A stretch of 64,000 nt of DNA, taken from positions 4,092,001 to 4,156,000 of the forward strand of contig NZ_CP042432.1 in the NCBI RefSeq assembly GCF_008033235.1, given 5' to 3'. Every line of letters starts with the position of its first letter. Positions within the stretch are counted from its first letter, which is position 1. Source of the stretch: Anseongella ginsenosidimutans. GTDB taxonomy: Bacteria > Bacteroidota > Bacteroidia > Sphingobacteriales > Sphingobacteriaceae. Below are positions 53,666-61,916 of the stretch, piece by piece. A program made the position numbers and the translations under genes. The notes beneath the pieces were generated by a model that saw nothing but the letters and a program-made list of their open reading frames with translations, was not told the origin of the DNA and ran no database searches.

Positions 53666-55797
53666 TGCCCGGCTTTATACTACTGATAGTAACTTCTTTT
53701 TTTCTTTACCCGGGGAATGAAGTACTCATTCAGTTTCCCGGAACCAGTATTCAGTATTTTGAAGACAGCCATTCCACGCTTACCGCAAACCAGGTACTGG
53801 ATTCAAATGCTTTCCGCCCCGGCGCCAAGGAAATCCTGAATTTTGGCGTAACCAATTCCACCTATTGGTTCAGGCTGGATATCCGGAATAACAGCGCGGC
53901 CGATGAAGTTTTCTTATTGCTTGAACAACCGCTGCTTGACCTGGTTGAAGTGTATAAGGTATCCGGGAGCCAGGCCATCCTGCTGGATATTATCAGTAAG
54001 GACCAATCATTTTATACCAGGAAATTCCCGCAGATCAACCGCGTCATGAGCATTCCCATCCGCTCCGGGGAAAGCGGGACCGTACTTTTAAAAGTCAGGA
54101 GCGCTTCCACGATTATCCTGCCGCTGAAAATAGGATTCCGGGAACAAATCTTTCATTTTAACTTCAGGAAGGAACTTTGGCTCAGCGTGTACACGGGGAT
54201 CATGCTGGCCACCATTATCTACAACTTGTTCATCTTCTTTTCGATCAGGGACAGGAATTATTTACTCTATGTAGCCTACGTTTTACTCATAACGCTTACA
54301 CAGACAAGCCTTCCCGGCTTTGCCTTTAAATATTTCTGGCCGGGGTTTACCTTCCTGGCCATCCACGGGCCCCTGATCTTTTCCTGCCTCACCGGAATAG
54401 CCGCGCTGGAGTTTATTAAAGAATTTTTGCACGCCAGGGAGTTCACACCGCGGCTCACTATGGGAATCCCCCTTTTTATCGGTCTCTTTATTACCGCCAT
54501 ACTCCTCAGTTTGACCGGGTTCAGGGTAGAAGGATTTCTCATTATGCAAACCGCCACCGCTGCAGCTTCCCTCTTCTCCTTGTTCATTTCTTACCGTATT
54601 TACCGGCTCAATTACCGGCCGGCTAAATTTTTCCTGCTGGCCTGGACCATTTTGCTGGTAGGTGCGGTAGTCTTTGTCTTAAAAGATTTCGAACTGGTGC
54701 CGTATAATAATCTCACTACTTCAGCTGTACTGATCTCCTCCGCCCTGGAAGCACTTTTGTTGTCATTCGCGCTGGCTGACAAGATCAATATGCTTAGAAA
54801 GGAAAAAGAAGAATCGCGTGAGCAGGCGATGGCGGCCATGGCCGAAATAGCAAAGATAGGACGGGAACAAAATATCATACTGGAAACAAAGGTAAGCGAA
54901 CGAACGCTTGCCTTAAAGCAATCGAACGAAGAATTGAATAAGGCGATGCAGGAACTGAAGGAGGCCGAATCACAGCTGGTGGAATCGGAGAAAATGGCCT
55001 CCCTGGGCCAGCTGACCGCGGGAATTGCCCATGAGATCAATAACCCCACTAATTTTGTAACTGCAAACGTAAAACCCCTCAGGCGCGACATTGAAATGAT
55101 CATCAGGCTATTTGAACAAATCGAGGCGGTTGCCGTTTCTGCAGCGGGAGAAGAGGAGAAACAAGCCAGGATCCGTCAGCTGAAAGACGGACTGGATTAT
55201 GGCTACCTTAAGACGGAAATTAACGAACTCATCCGGGGCATTGAGGAAGGGTCGGGCCGTACCGCTGAAATTATCAAAGGATTGCGTAATTTTAGCCGGC
55301 TGGACGAAGCCACTTTAAAGAAAGCCTCCATTAACGAGGGAATAGATTCAACGATCGTAATCATTAACCATATGCTGGAAGGACAGATAGAGATCGTTAA
55401 AAACTACGGTCAGCTCCCGCTGGTGGAATGTTACCCGGGTAAATTAAACCAGGTGTTTCTGAATATACTAACCAACGGCCTTCAGGCTATCAAGGCAAAG
55501 TTCGGAAACCGGCCGGGGGGCGTTTTCACCATTAGCACCTCCGTAAGCGGCAATATTGTCAGGGGTATTTTCAAAGATAACGGCATAGGCATGGACAAAG
55601 GAACCCAGGACAAGATCTTCGAGCCATTTTTCACTACAAAAAAGGTGAATGAGGGTATTGGATTAGGCATGTCAATTGTATATAGCATTGTCCGGAAACA
55701 TAACGGAAAAATCACCGTAATGTCCACGCCGGGAGCAGGCACCGAATTTCATATCCAACTACCCGTTACACATTTCAATGGTGAACCCAACATCTGA
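53665..55797 (+). CDS. 7TM-DISM sensor histidine kinase
   Basis: Membrane sensor kinase. A signal or first helix is followed by a DISMED2-type extracellular domain (about residues 25-155, NSTYWFRLDIRNNS, LLEQPLLDLVEVYKV), seven helices at about 168-375, a coiled coil (about 375-435), then the His box LGQLTAGIAHEINNPTNFV and an HATPase domain with LNQVFLNILTNGLQAI, DNGIGMDKGTQDKIFEPFFTT and GIGLGMSIVYSIV. 710 residues. 7TM-DISM receptors are thought to sense small carbohydrates or other diffusible ligands. Its ATG overlaps the upstream stop, and the downstream gene overlaps by 20 bases. Confidence 0.93.
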   Translation: MPGFILLIVTSFFLYPGNEVLIQFPGTSIQYFEDSHSTLTANQVLDSNAFRPGAKEILNFGVTNSTYWFRLDIRNNSAADEVFLLLEQPLLDLVEVYKVSGSQAILLDIISKDQSFYTRKFPQINRVMSIPIRSGESGTVLLKVRSASTIILPLKIGFREQIFHFNFRKELWLSVYTGIMLATIIYNLFIFFSIRDRNYLLYVAYVLLITLTQTSLPGFAFKYFWPGFTFLAIHGPLIFSCLTGIAALEFIKEFLHAREFTPRLTMGIPLFIGLFITAILLSLTGFRVEGFLIMQTATAAASLFSLFISYRIYRLNYRPAKFFLLAWTILLVGAVVFVLKDFELVPYNNLTTSAVLISSALEALLLSFALADKINMLRKEKEESREQAMAAMAEIAKIGREQNIILETKVSERTLALKQSNEELNKAMQELKEAESQLVESEKMASLGQLTAGIAHEINNPTNFVTANVKPLRRDIEMIIRLFEQIEAVAVSAAGEEEKQARIRQLKDGLDYGYLKTEINELIRGIEEGSGRTAEIIKGLRNFSRLDEATLKKASINEGIDSTIVIINHMLEGQIEIVKNYGQLPLVECYPGKLNQVFLNILTNGLQAIKAKFGNRPGGVFTISTSVSGNIVRGIFKDNGIGMDKGTQDKIFEPFFTTKKVNEGIGLGMSIVYSIVRKHNGKITVMSTPGAGTEFHIQLPVTHFNGEPNI

Positions 55798-56869
55798 TAT
55801 CCGCATATTATTTATTGATGATGAGCCCAATAATCTCATCAGCTTTAAAGCGTCCTTCCGCTATAATTATACGATTTATCTTGCCGGGAACACCGAAGAA
55901 GCAGCAAAACTCCTGGACGAAGACCCTTCAATCAACATTATCTTCAGCGACCAGCGCATGGCGGGTCAAACCGGGGTAGAGTTTTTCGAAGAGATACGTG
56001 AAAAACACCCTGATCCTATACGTATTCTTATCACGGGATATACGGATGTGGAATCGGTCATCGATGCTATTAATAAAGGGCATATATTCCGCTACATTAA
56101 AAAACCCTGGGTCGATTCAGATATTCACCAGGCCATAGACGAAGCGCATAAATTTTACCTAACCGTTTCACTCCTCAAGAAAAAAAACCAAGCCCTTGAA
56201 AAGGCCTATAATGAACTGGATCGTTTCGCCTACAGCGCCACCCATGATATGCGAGGGCCTATTTTAAGCGTACTCGGAATTATTGATCTGATGAAAAATT
56301 CCACCATCCCGCCGGAGGCCAGCGAAATGATCGGGATGATAGAGAATGCCATGCTTAAACTGGACGGCTATATTAAAAGTCTCCATGAACATTATAGCAT
56401 ACGGAGGGGAGAGCTGCACTTTACCAGGATCGCAGTAGAAGAGTTGATCTGCGACATGAGTGCATTATATGATCCTGTCGCATCGCTTCGCAAGACCCGC
56501 TTCCTTAAAACGCAGGCAGGCCTGCCTGCTTTCCGGTCTGACCTCACTTCTCTTAAAATAATTCTTACCAACCTCCTGTCAAATGCTTTCAAGTACCAGC
56601 GAAAGACGGAGACGGAAAAAATGGTTATCCTTGATATCAATGTCAGCATCCAGGAAGTGATCATTAAGGTGTCGGATAACGGAATAGGCATTGCTGAAGA
56701 GAGCCAGGACGACATCTTCAATATTTTCTTTCGGGCTACACACGAAGAATTCGGTTCAGGATTCGGCCTGTATAATGTAAGGGATATCCTGAATAAATTA
56801 AACGGCGATATCCGGGTGGAATCAAAAGAAAATGAAGGAAGCACGTTTACCGTCACAATTCCTTGCTAG
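55778..56869 (+). CDS. REC-histidine kinase hybrid
   Basis: Soluble hybrid: an N-terminal receiver domain (RILFIDDEPNNLISFKASF, phospho-Asp in IIFSDQRMAGQTGVEFF, ILITGYTDVESVIDAINKG, YIKKPW) followed by a helix and a kinase core with His in RFAYSATHDMRGPILSVLG and an ATP-binding part (LTNLLSNAFKYQRK, VSDNGIGIAEESQDDIFNIFF, GSGFGLYNVRDIL). 363 residues and no membrane segment. It is likely to receive phosphate or signal from the 7TM kinase, whose gene it overlaps by 20 bases. Last gene of the coupled run; the NarL-like gene ends 10 bases on, in the opposite direction. Confidence 0.92.
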   Translation: MVNPTSDIRILFIDDEPNNLISFKASFRYNYTIYLAGNTEEAAKLLDEDPSINIIFSDQRMAGQTGVEFFEEIREKHPDPIRILITGYTDVESVIDAINKGHIFRYIKKPWVDSDIHQAIDEAHKFYLTVSLLKKKNQALEKAYNELDRFAYSATHDMRGPILSVLGIIDLMKNSTIPPEASEMIGMIENAMLKLDGYIKSLHEHYSIRRGELHFTRIAVEELICDMSALYDPVASLRKTRFLKTQAGLPAFRSDLTSLKIILTNLLSNAFKYQRKTETEKMVILDINVSIQEVIIKVSDNGIGIAEESQDDIFNIFFRATHEEFGSGFGLYNVRDILNKLNGDIRVESKENEGSTFTVTIPC

Positions 56870-56879
56870 CAATGCCGTG

Positions 56880-57533
56880 TTATATTTTCTCACCCGGAAC
56901 AATACCGTGGATACGGAAACGCTCAATCAGGTCCGTAACCCTGGAAATTGCCATTTTTTCGAAGATCCTTGTCTTATAGGTACTTACTGTGGCTACATGG
57001 AGATTAAGCCGGGTGGCTATTTCCTTTAAGCTCAGACCCTGTATCAGGAACCTGGCAATATCCAGCTCCCTGTTGGAGAGTATTTCCAGGGGATCATCAT
57101 GTTGTTTATCACCATGAAGGAAAGAGCTGATCATATTTTCCTTTACCTTCTCGCTAATATATTTTCCGGTATTAAGCATTTGTTTTACAGCATATTCCAC
57201 TTCATTTTCGCTGGCCAGCTTATGCAGGAAGCCGTCAGCCCCTGTCTGAAGGTAGCGGATAGCATACAATTGCTCATCAAGGGATGAAAATATGAGAATT
57301 TTTGATCTGGGTTGCCTGCGCCTGATAATATCAATTGCATCCTGGTAATTCCCATTTGCCATATTTACATCCAGAATCATCAGGTCAAAATGCTGCGCAG
57401 CTACGGCTTCCAGCGCTTCCCTGAAATCTCTGCTTTCAATGACGGAAACATGGGGATGAATTTTTTTTAACAGCAGCGTAAGGCCTACACGTACAATACT
57501 ATGATCATCCGCAATAAGGACTTTTAACGCCAT
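56880..57533 (-). CDS. NarL/FixJ-family response regulator
   Basis: Transcription factor with receiver (VLIADDHSIVRVGLTLLLKK; phospho-Asp in FDLMILDVNMANG; SSLDEQLYAIRYLQTGADGFLHKLA) and LuxR-type helix-turn-helix (LSNRELDIARFLIQGLSLKEIATRL, then VATVSTYKTRIFEKM). 217 residues. It starts 23 bases after the stop of the kinase gene at 57557, so the two form a two-component pair, transcribed towards and ending next to the other signalling operon. Confidence 0.94.
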   Translation of the reverse strand: MALKVLIADDHSIVRVGLTLLLKKIHPHVSVIESRDFREALEAVAAQHFDLMILDVNMANGNYQDAIDIIRRRQPRSKILIFSSLDEQLYAIRYLQTGADGFLHKLASENEVEYAVKQMLNTGKYISEKVKENMISSFLHGDKQHDDPLEILSNRELDIARFLIQGLSLKEIATRLNLHVATVSTYKTRIFEKMAISRVTDLIERFRIHGIVPGEKI

Positions 57534-57556
57534 ATTTATCTCTTAACTTATAACAT

Positions 57557-58459
57557 TCAGGAATAATAAGAACCAGGTTCGCTATTGCAGAACACCGTTG
57601 CCGTTTTGCCTGTTTCCCCTGGAATGGTCAGCGTGAACACCGAGCCGTTTCCCGGCTCCGATGCGATCTCAAGTGTTCCCTGCTGGATATCTACAAAATC
57701 CTTACAGATCAGGAGCGCAATACCGGCGCCCTTCTCCCCGGCGGTTCCCGTGTAAATTGTTTTTTCATGGCAGAAGATCGCATCCCTTGTTTCTGTATCC
57801 ATTCCAACACCGTAGTCAACTATTTGCACTTTGACCATTTTATCCGGTCTATCCCCGCCACTCTCTATGATGCATTCTATTACAGTACCCGGATAAGAAT
57901 ATTTAACGGCGTTGTTCAGAAGGTTATTTAACACAAAGCCAAGCAGCTGAGGATCGGCGTATATAATGCAACCCTCTTCATCGCCTTTAATAGTTAAAGA
58001 TATTTTTTTCCTTTTAATTTCCGAAATATTATTTTTGATTGATTCCTGCAACGCTTCGGAAGCATTGATGGCTACTGCTTTGTAGGTATACCCTTTCAAC
58101 CTGGTTTTTACCCACTTCAGCGTATTTTCAAAGGACCGCAGGTTATTCTGCGAGGTAGATTTCAACTCCGAGAAAAGCATGTCAAAGCGTTCAGGAGGCA
58201 CCTGGCCTTTCTTATAGAAATCCATCAGGGAGATAATGTTCATGAACGCTCCCCGGAAATCATGTGCAAGGATCGAAATCAGCTTTATCCGGAAATCATC
58301 CTGCTCTCCTTTGAACGTAGGTTCCGGCATAGATGCATCCGCAAGTTTTTCCTTTGGTGCAAACTGCCCGTTTAATTTCTTCAGCCTTCGATGTTGAAAA
58401 AAAATGACCGTCCCGGCGATCAACAATAACAATGATAAGATGTAAAGAGGATAGCCCAT
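57557..58459 (-). CDS. Single-helix membrane sensor histidine kinase
   Basis: I start at the ATG giving MGYPLYILSLLLLIAGTVIFF, a single membrane anchor; the longer frame begins with TTG inside the upstream gene. After a short linker comes the His box, unusual in sequence: LISILAHDFRGAFMNIISLMDF (H-D-F-R where many kinases have H-E/D-L/I-R/K). The ATP-binding domain follows (FVLNNLLNNAVKYSYPGT, VDYGVGMDTETRDAIF, GAGIALLICKDFVDI). No extracellular sensor is visible, so it may sense inside the membrane or through partners. About 301 residues. Paired with the NarL-like regulator downstream. Confidence 0.88.
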   Translation of the reverse strand: MGYPLYILSLLLLIAGTVIFFQHRRLKKLNGQFAPKEKLADASMPEPTFKGEQDDFRIKLISILAHDFRGAFMNIISLMDFYKKGQVPPERFDMLFSELKSTSQNNLRSFENTLKWVKTRLKGYTYKAVAINASEALQESIKNNISEIKRKKISLTIKGDEEGCIIYADPQLLGFVLNNLLNNAVKYSYPGTVIECIIESGGDRPDKMVKVQIVDYGVGMDTETRDAIFCHEKTIYTGTAGEKGAGIALLICKDFVDIQQGTLEIASEPGNGSVFTLTIPGETGKTATVFCNSEPGSYYS

Positions 58460-58532
58460 GTCCCTCTTTTTGCAAATATCATTCCATAAGTAACGGGTAA
58501 AATTCCAGGGAAGAGCCAGAAAATGTAACTCT

Positions 58533-58937
58533 TTAAGAATGAAGGTCGTGCAGAAGCGAAGGATCGGACTTGCCAACCTGGTTCAACAGCATACTATTAT
58601 ACTCTTCAAGCAAAGAAATGTACTTGTTTTTCCAATGGCCGAGATTTTGTGCAACCGTCGCGTCTTCCGAGAGCGCCGCATAGGGGCTGCGGGCTTCCCT
58701 TAATCCTGTTCCTGAAAGCTTAAAATCTTCGGGGGTAAACAAATGGGGAAATTCCGCGGAAAAGTCATGACGCAGGGCGCATCCTACCCGGTAAATAATT
58801 TCCGCCTTTAAGTTTCTTTGAAGGAACCAGTTGTAGATCGTTCTTCGGTTTACGTTAAGGGTACGGGCTAGTTCACTGATACTGTAACCATTTCTCCTAA
58901 TTGTACGTTCAATTGTTTCGCCGTAATGTGTGTTCAT
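58533..58937 (-). CDS. Helix-turn-helix regulator-like protein
   Basis: Small protein of 134 residues with an XRE-like helix-turn-helix at about residues 8-45 (IERTIRRNGYSISELARTLNVN, RRTIYNWFLQRNLKAEIIYRVG). The rest is helical (HWKNKYISLLEEYNSMLLNQ). It precedes the kinase gene by 73 bases on the same strand and may regulate this operon or be a third member of it. No known family name comes to mind beyond HTH_3-like. Confidence 0.8.
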   Translation of the reverse strand: MNTHYGETIERTIRRNGYSISELARTLNVNRRTIYNWFLQRNLKAEIIYRVGCALRHDFSAEFPHLFTPEDFKLSGTGLREARSPYAALSEDATVAQNLGHWKNKYISLLEEYNSMLLNQVGKSDPSLLHDLHS

Positions 58938-59076
58938 ATGTATCGTGCATTATAATTTCAATGTGATTTGAGATTAATGCATCAAAATTACCCGCTAAGA
59001 GTTTGAAAAAGTGTAATAAGTCGAGTAATTTTTTGTAATAAAATTACGACAAGTGTGTTCAAAGAATAGAAAGATG

Positions 59077-60096
59077 TTATTGCAGGTAAAATTCTTTAAA
59101 TCCTGCGGTGGAAGTGTCTGCTAACCGGCCATTTTTGTCGTAATAAACAAAAAAGGCTTCCAACCGCTTATTGCTTTTGAGCTTTTCCATAGAAGCCCGT
59201 ACCCCAAGTACCATCAGCACATTGTCCCAGGCGTCAGCGGTAATGCAATCGGGGGCCAAGACAGTCACGCTGACAACTCCGCTTTGCGAGGGAAAGCCGC
59301 TGCGGGGATCAATCGTATGTGCATAATGCTTTCCGCCCGATTCAAAAAATCGCCGGTAGTTGCCTGAGGTAGACAAGCCTTTGCCGGAAACGCTGATTAG
59401 CTTGCTTTGCGGGGCGTTTCCTCCCTCCTTACCGGGCGGCGCCTCGATCGCTATCCGCCATTGCCTGCCCTGCTCATTCACTCCCCGGACGCGTATTTCT
59501 CCTCCAAGCTCAACCAGGTAATTGCTGATCTTCCTCTTTTCCAGGAATTCCGCGAGTACATCCAGCGTATATCCCTGGGCAATCCCGTTCGCATCAATGC
59601 GGACGTCCGGATGCTTTTTAACCAGGCTGTCGCCCTTTATTTCCAGCAGACGGTAATCCACCAGCTGCAGTAATTCCTTTATTTCCGAAGAATCGGGGAC
59701 GACTGCATGACGCTCTTCGCCGAAGCCCCATGCGTCTACCAGGGGCTTTACCGTCATATCAAATGCCCCGCTGCTCCGGCGGCTTACTTCCTGCCCTTTT
59801 TTGACGACTTCTTTGAAATACCGGTCCATGATCACACCTGTTTGACTCTCATTGAACCGGTTGATAAGCGAAGCGGGGCGGTAAAGGGAAAGGGAGCTGT
59901 CAATCTTCTCCAGGATCAGCTCCATGTCTTTTTGATAATTCAGTCCTTCCCGGCTAAGGTAGGTAACGTGGTAGGTTGTGCCCTGGGCCTGGCCGTTGAA
60001 GTGGACACGCTGCAGTTCTCCTTCTTTATCACAGCCCGGCAGGGACTGGAACAACAGCAGAAAAATACCGAGAACCTTAATTATACTGGAAAACAT
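59077..60096 (-). CDS. apbE: FAD:protein FMN transferase
   Basis: Periplasmic flavin transferase that attaches FMN to Thr of proteins such as NqrB/NqrC and RnfG. The N-terminus is a lipoprotein signal (LLFQSLPGC). Motifs: GQAQGTTYHVTYL, ILEKIDSSLSLYRPASLINRFN, GAFDMTVKPLVDAWGF, VRIDANGIAQGYTLDVLAEFL, YLVELGGEIRVRG, STSGNYRRFFESGGKHYAHTIDPRSGFP and the Mg-binding region TADAWDNVLMVLG. 339 residues. It overlaps the deaminase gene by 20 bases. Confidence 0.95.
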   Translation of the reverse strand: MFSSIIKVLGIFLLLFQSLPGCDKEGELQRVHFNGQAQGTTYHVTYLSREGLNYQKDMELILEKIDSSLSLYRPASLINRFNESQTGVIMDRYFKEVVKKGQEVSRRSSGAFDMTVKPLVDAWGFGEERHAVVPDSSEIKELLQLVDYRLLEIKGDSLVKKHPDVRIDANGIAQGYTLDVLAEFLEKRKISNYLVELGGEIRVRGVNEQGRQWRIAIEAPPGKEGGNAPQSKLISVSGKGLSTSGNYRRFFESGGKHYAHTIDPRSGFPSQSGVVSVTVLAPDCITADAWDNVLMVLGVRASMEKLKSNKRLEAFFVYYDKNGRLADTSTAGFKEFYLQ

Positions 60097-60529
60097 CTAC
60101 TCCGAATTTCCTTAAAAATTCAATGCCTTCATCCAGGGGAAGCCCTTTGTATGCCGCATAAGAATGCTTGTAGATCATTTTCCTGACACCGGACGAATAG
60201 ATCAGCCGCGCGCAGGACAGGCAGGGCGATAAAGTGGTATAAAGTGTCGTCCCTTCCAGGCTTACACCATTCCTGACCGCATAGATGATAGCATTTTCTT
60301 CCGCATGCAGGGCCAGGGAGCAGCTTCCCTTTGAATCCCGGGCGCAGCCGGTTTCCGGCCATTCTTCATCGCAATTATGCGTTCCAGAGGGCGGCCCGTT
60401 ATAGCCAATGGAAATAATACGCGTGTCGCGGGTCAGTACCGCGCCGACCTGGGCCTTTACACAATGCGACCGGCGGGCCAGGTCGACCGCCAGGTTCATA
60501 TAAATGTCATCAAATTCGGGTTTACCCAT
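60077..60529 (-). CDS. dCMP deaminase family (ComEB-like) zinc deaminase
   Basis: Zinc-dependent deoxycytidylate deaminase supplying dUMP for thymidylate synthesis. Zinc motifs: LALHAEENAIIYAV (HAE) and TLSPCLSCARLIYSSG (PCxxC), plus the nucleotide-binding region GYNGPPSGTHNCDEEWPETG with its usual extra Cys-rich loop. 150 residues, normal for the family. Middle gene of MFS permease, deaminase and apbE, all overlapping. Confidence 0.93.
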   Translation of the reverse strand: MGKPEFDDIYMNLAVDLARRSHCVKAQVGAVLTRDTRIISIGYNGPPSGTHNCDEEWPETGCARDSKGSCSLALHAEENAIIYAVRNGVSLEGTTLYTTLSPCLSCARLIYSSGVRKMIYKHSYAAYKGLPLDEGIEFLRKFGVDVFQYN

Positions 60530-61802
60530 GCTGCTGACGCCCGATCTTATGCCCTTTTACTGCAAAAAACAAGATAAAGAGATAGCAGGGGATCATGACC
60601 CAATAGGCGTGCTGAGGATTAACCACATCAGCCAGCTTGCCATAAATGGGGGGAATGATCGCGCCGCCGGCAATACCCATAATAAGCAAAGCGGACCCGA
60701 TCTTGGTAAAACGGCCCAGGCCTTCAAGGGCAAGCGGCCATATGGCCGGCCACATAATGGAATGTGCCAGTCCCAGCAGGGCAATGAACACGATAGAAGT
60801 GAACCCGGTAGTAAAAAGGGCGGCCAGTAGGAAAAGCATTCCCATCACGGAAAATATGGCCAGGGCCTTATCTTGTTTCAGGTATTTCGGAATGGTGATA
60901 ATGCCGATAAAATAACCGATCACCATGCAGATCAGCACATACGTGGGGAATACTTTGGTCGTACCCAGGTCAAACCCGAAATAGGAACCATAGGAGGCGA
61001 TAGTATCCACGGCCATGACCTCTACGCCGACATAAAAGAAGATCGTAAACACACCCAGCACCAGGAAAGGAAACTGGAGTACGCTGGTCTTCTGCTGCCG
61101 CGGCGCCGCGCCTTCTTCGGGCTGAACTTCTTCATCCAGCTCCACTTCAGGCAGGCGGGAAACCTTTACCAACAGCGCGAGGCCCAGCATCACCACGGCC
61201 AGCACGATCGCCGGCGCGATCACCCGCATGGCAAGGTCGCTCAAAAATGCCTCTCGGTGATCCAAAGCCATCTGCGCCAGCTGCGCATTCACTTCATCTT
61301 CACTCGCCAGGTTCTTAAAGACTACCGCGCCTAAAATAAGGGGGCTTAACATCCCGGCGACTTTGTTACAAACGCCCATGATGCTGATCCTTTTAGCGGC
61401 GCTTTCCACCGGTCCGAGAATAGTAGCATAGGGGTTTACGGCTGTTTGCAGAATAGCCATGCCGGTACCCATCACAAACAATCCGAGTAAAAATATGATG
61501 TATGCCCTGGACATAGCTGCAGGAATAAACAGCAGGGCGCCTATACCGATAACCAGCAATGCCAGCGCCATCCCGTTAACCAACCCTGTTCGTTTGAGTA
61601 TCCAGGAAGAAGGTATTGCCATAAAAAAGTAGGCGATATAAGAGGCGAACGTTACCAGGTAAGATTCAAAATTCGTCAACTCACATGCAATGCGCAGGTA
61701 AGGGATGAGGATAGAATTCAACCAGGTAACAAATCCTAAAACAAAAAACAAAATACCGATAACCGTAATCTGGTATGTGTATCCTTTGAGTTTCTCTGAC
61801 AT
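60522..61802 (-). CDS. Sugar MFS transporter of the fucose permease-like (FGHS/NagP) type
   Basis: Major-facilitator sugar:proton symporter with 12 predicted helices. Features: FFVLGFVTWLNSILIPYLRIACEL, FMAIPSSWILKRTGLVNG, GTGMAILQTAVNPYATILGP and HSIMWPAIWPLALEGLGRFT, all typical of the FucP/NagP/GluP group in Bacteroidota. The second half has a cytoplasmic insert rich in acidic residues (VELDEEVQPEEGAAPRQQ). 426 residues. The sugar is not identifiable; no sugar catabolic genes adjoin. It overlaps the deaminase start by eight bases. Confidence 0.92.
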   Translation of the reverse strand: MSEKLKGYTYQITVIGILFFVLGFVTWLNSILIPYLRIACELTNFESYLVTFASYIAYFFMAIPSSWILKRTGLVNGMALALLVIGIGALLFIPAAMSRAYIIFLLGLFVMGTGMAILQTAVNPYATILGPVESAAKRISIMGVCNKVAGMLSPLILGAVVFKNLASEDEVNAQLAQMALDHREAFLSDLAMRVIAPAIVLAVVMLGLALLVKVSRLPEVELDEEVQPEEGAAPRQQKTSVLQFPFLVLGVFTIFFYVGVEVMAVDTIASYGSYFGFDLGTTKVFPTYVLICMVIGYFIGIITIPKYLKQDKALAIFSVMGMLFLLAALFTTGFTSIVFIALLGLAHSIMWPAIWPLALEGLGRFTKIGSALLIMGIAGGAIIPPIYGKLADVVNPQHAYWVMIPCYLFILFFAVKGHKIGRQQHG

Positions 61803-61916
61803 GTGAGGTATAGATTTAGCGTTTAGGTTTCGAACATAAAGAAGTTTTTCGACATTTTCGAAAAAAATTACGCAAAACGAGCCCTCTTATGACTTAATCC
61901 AGCCCACACCGCAGCG

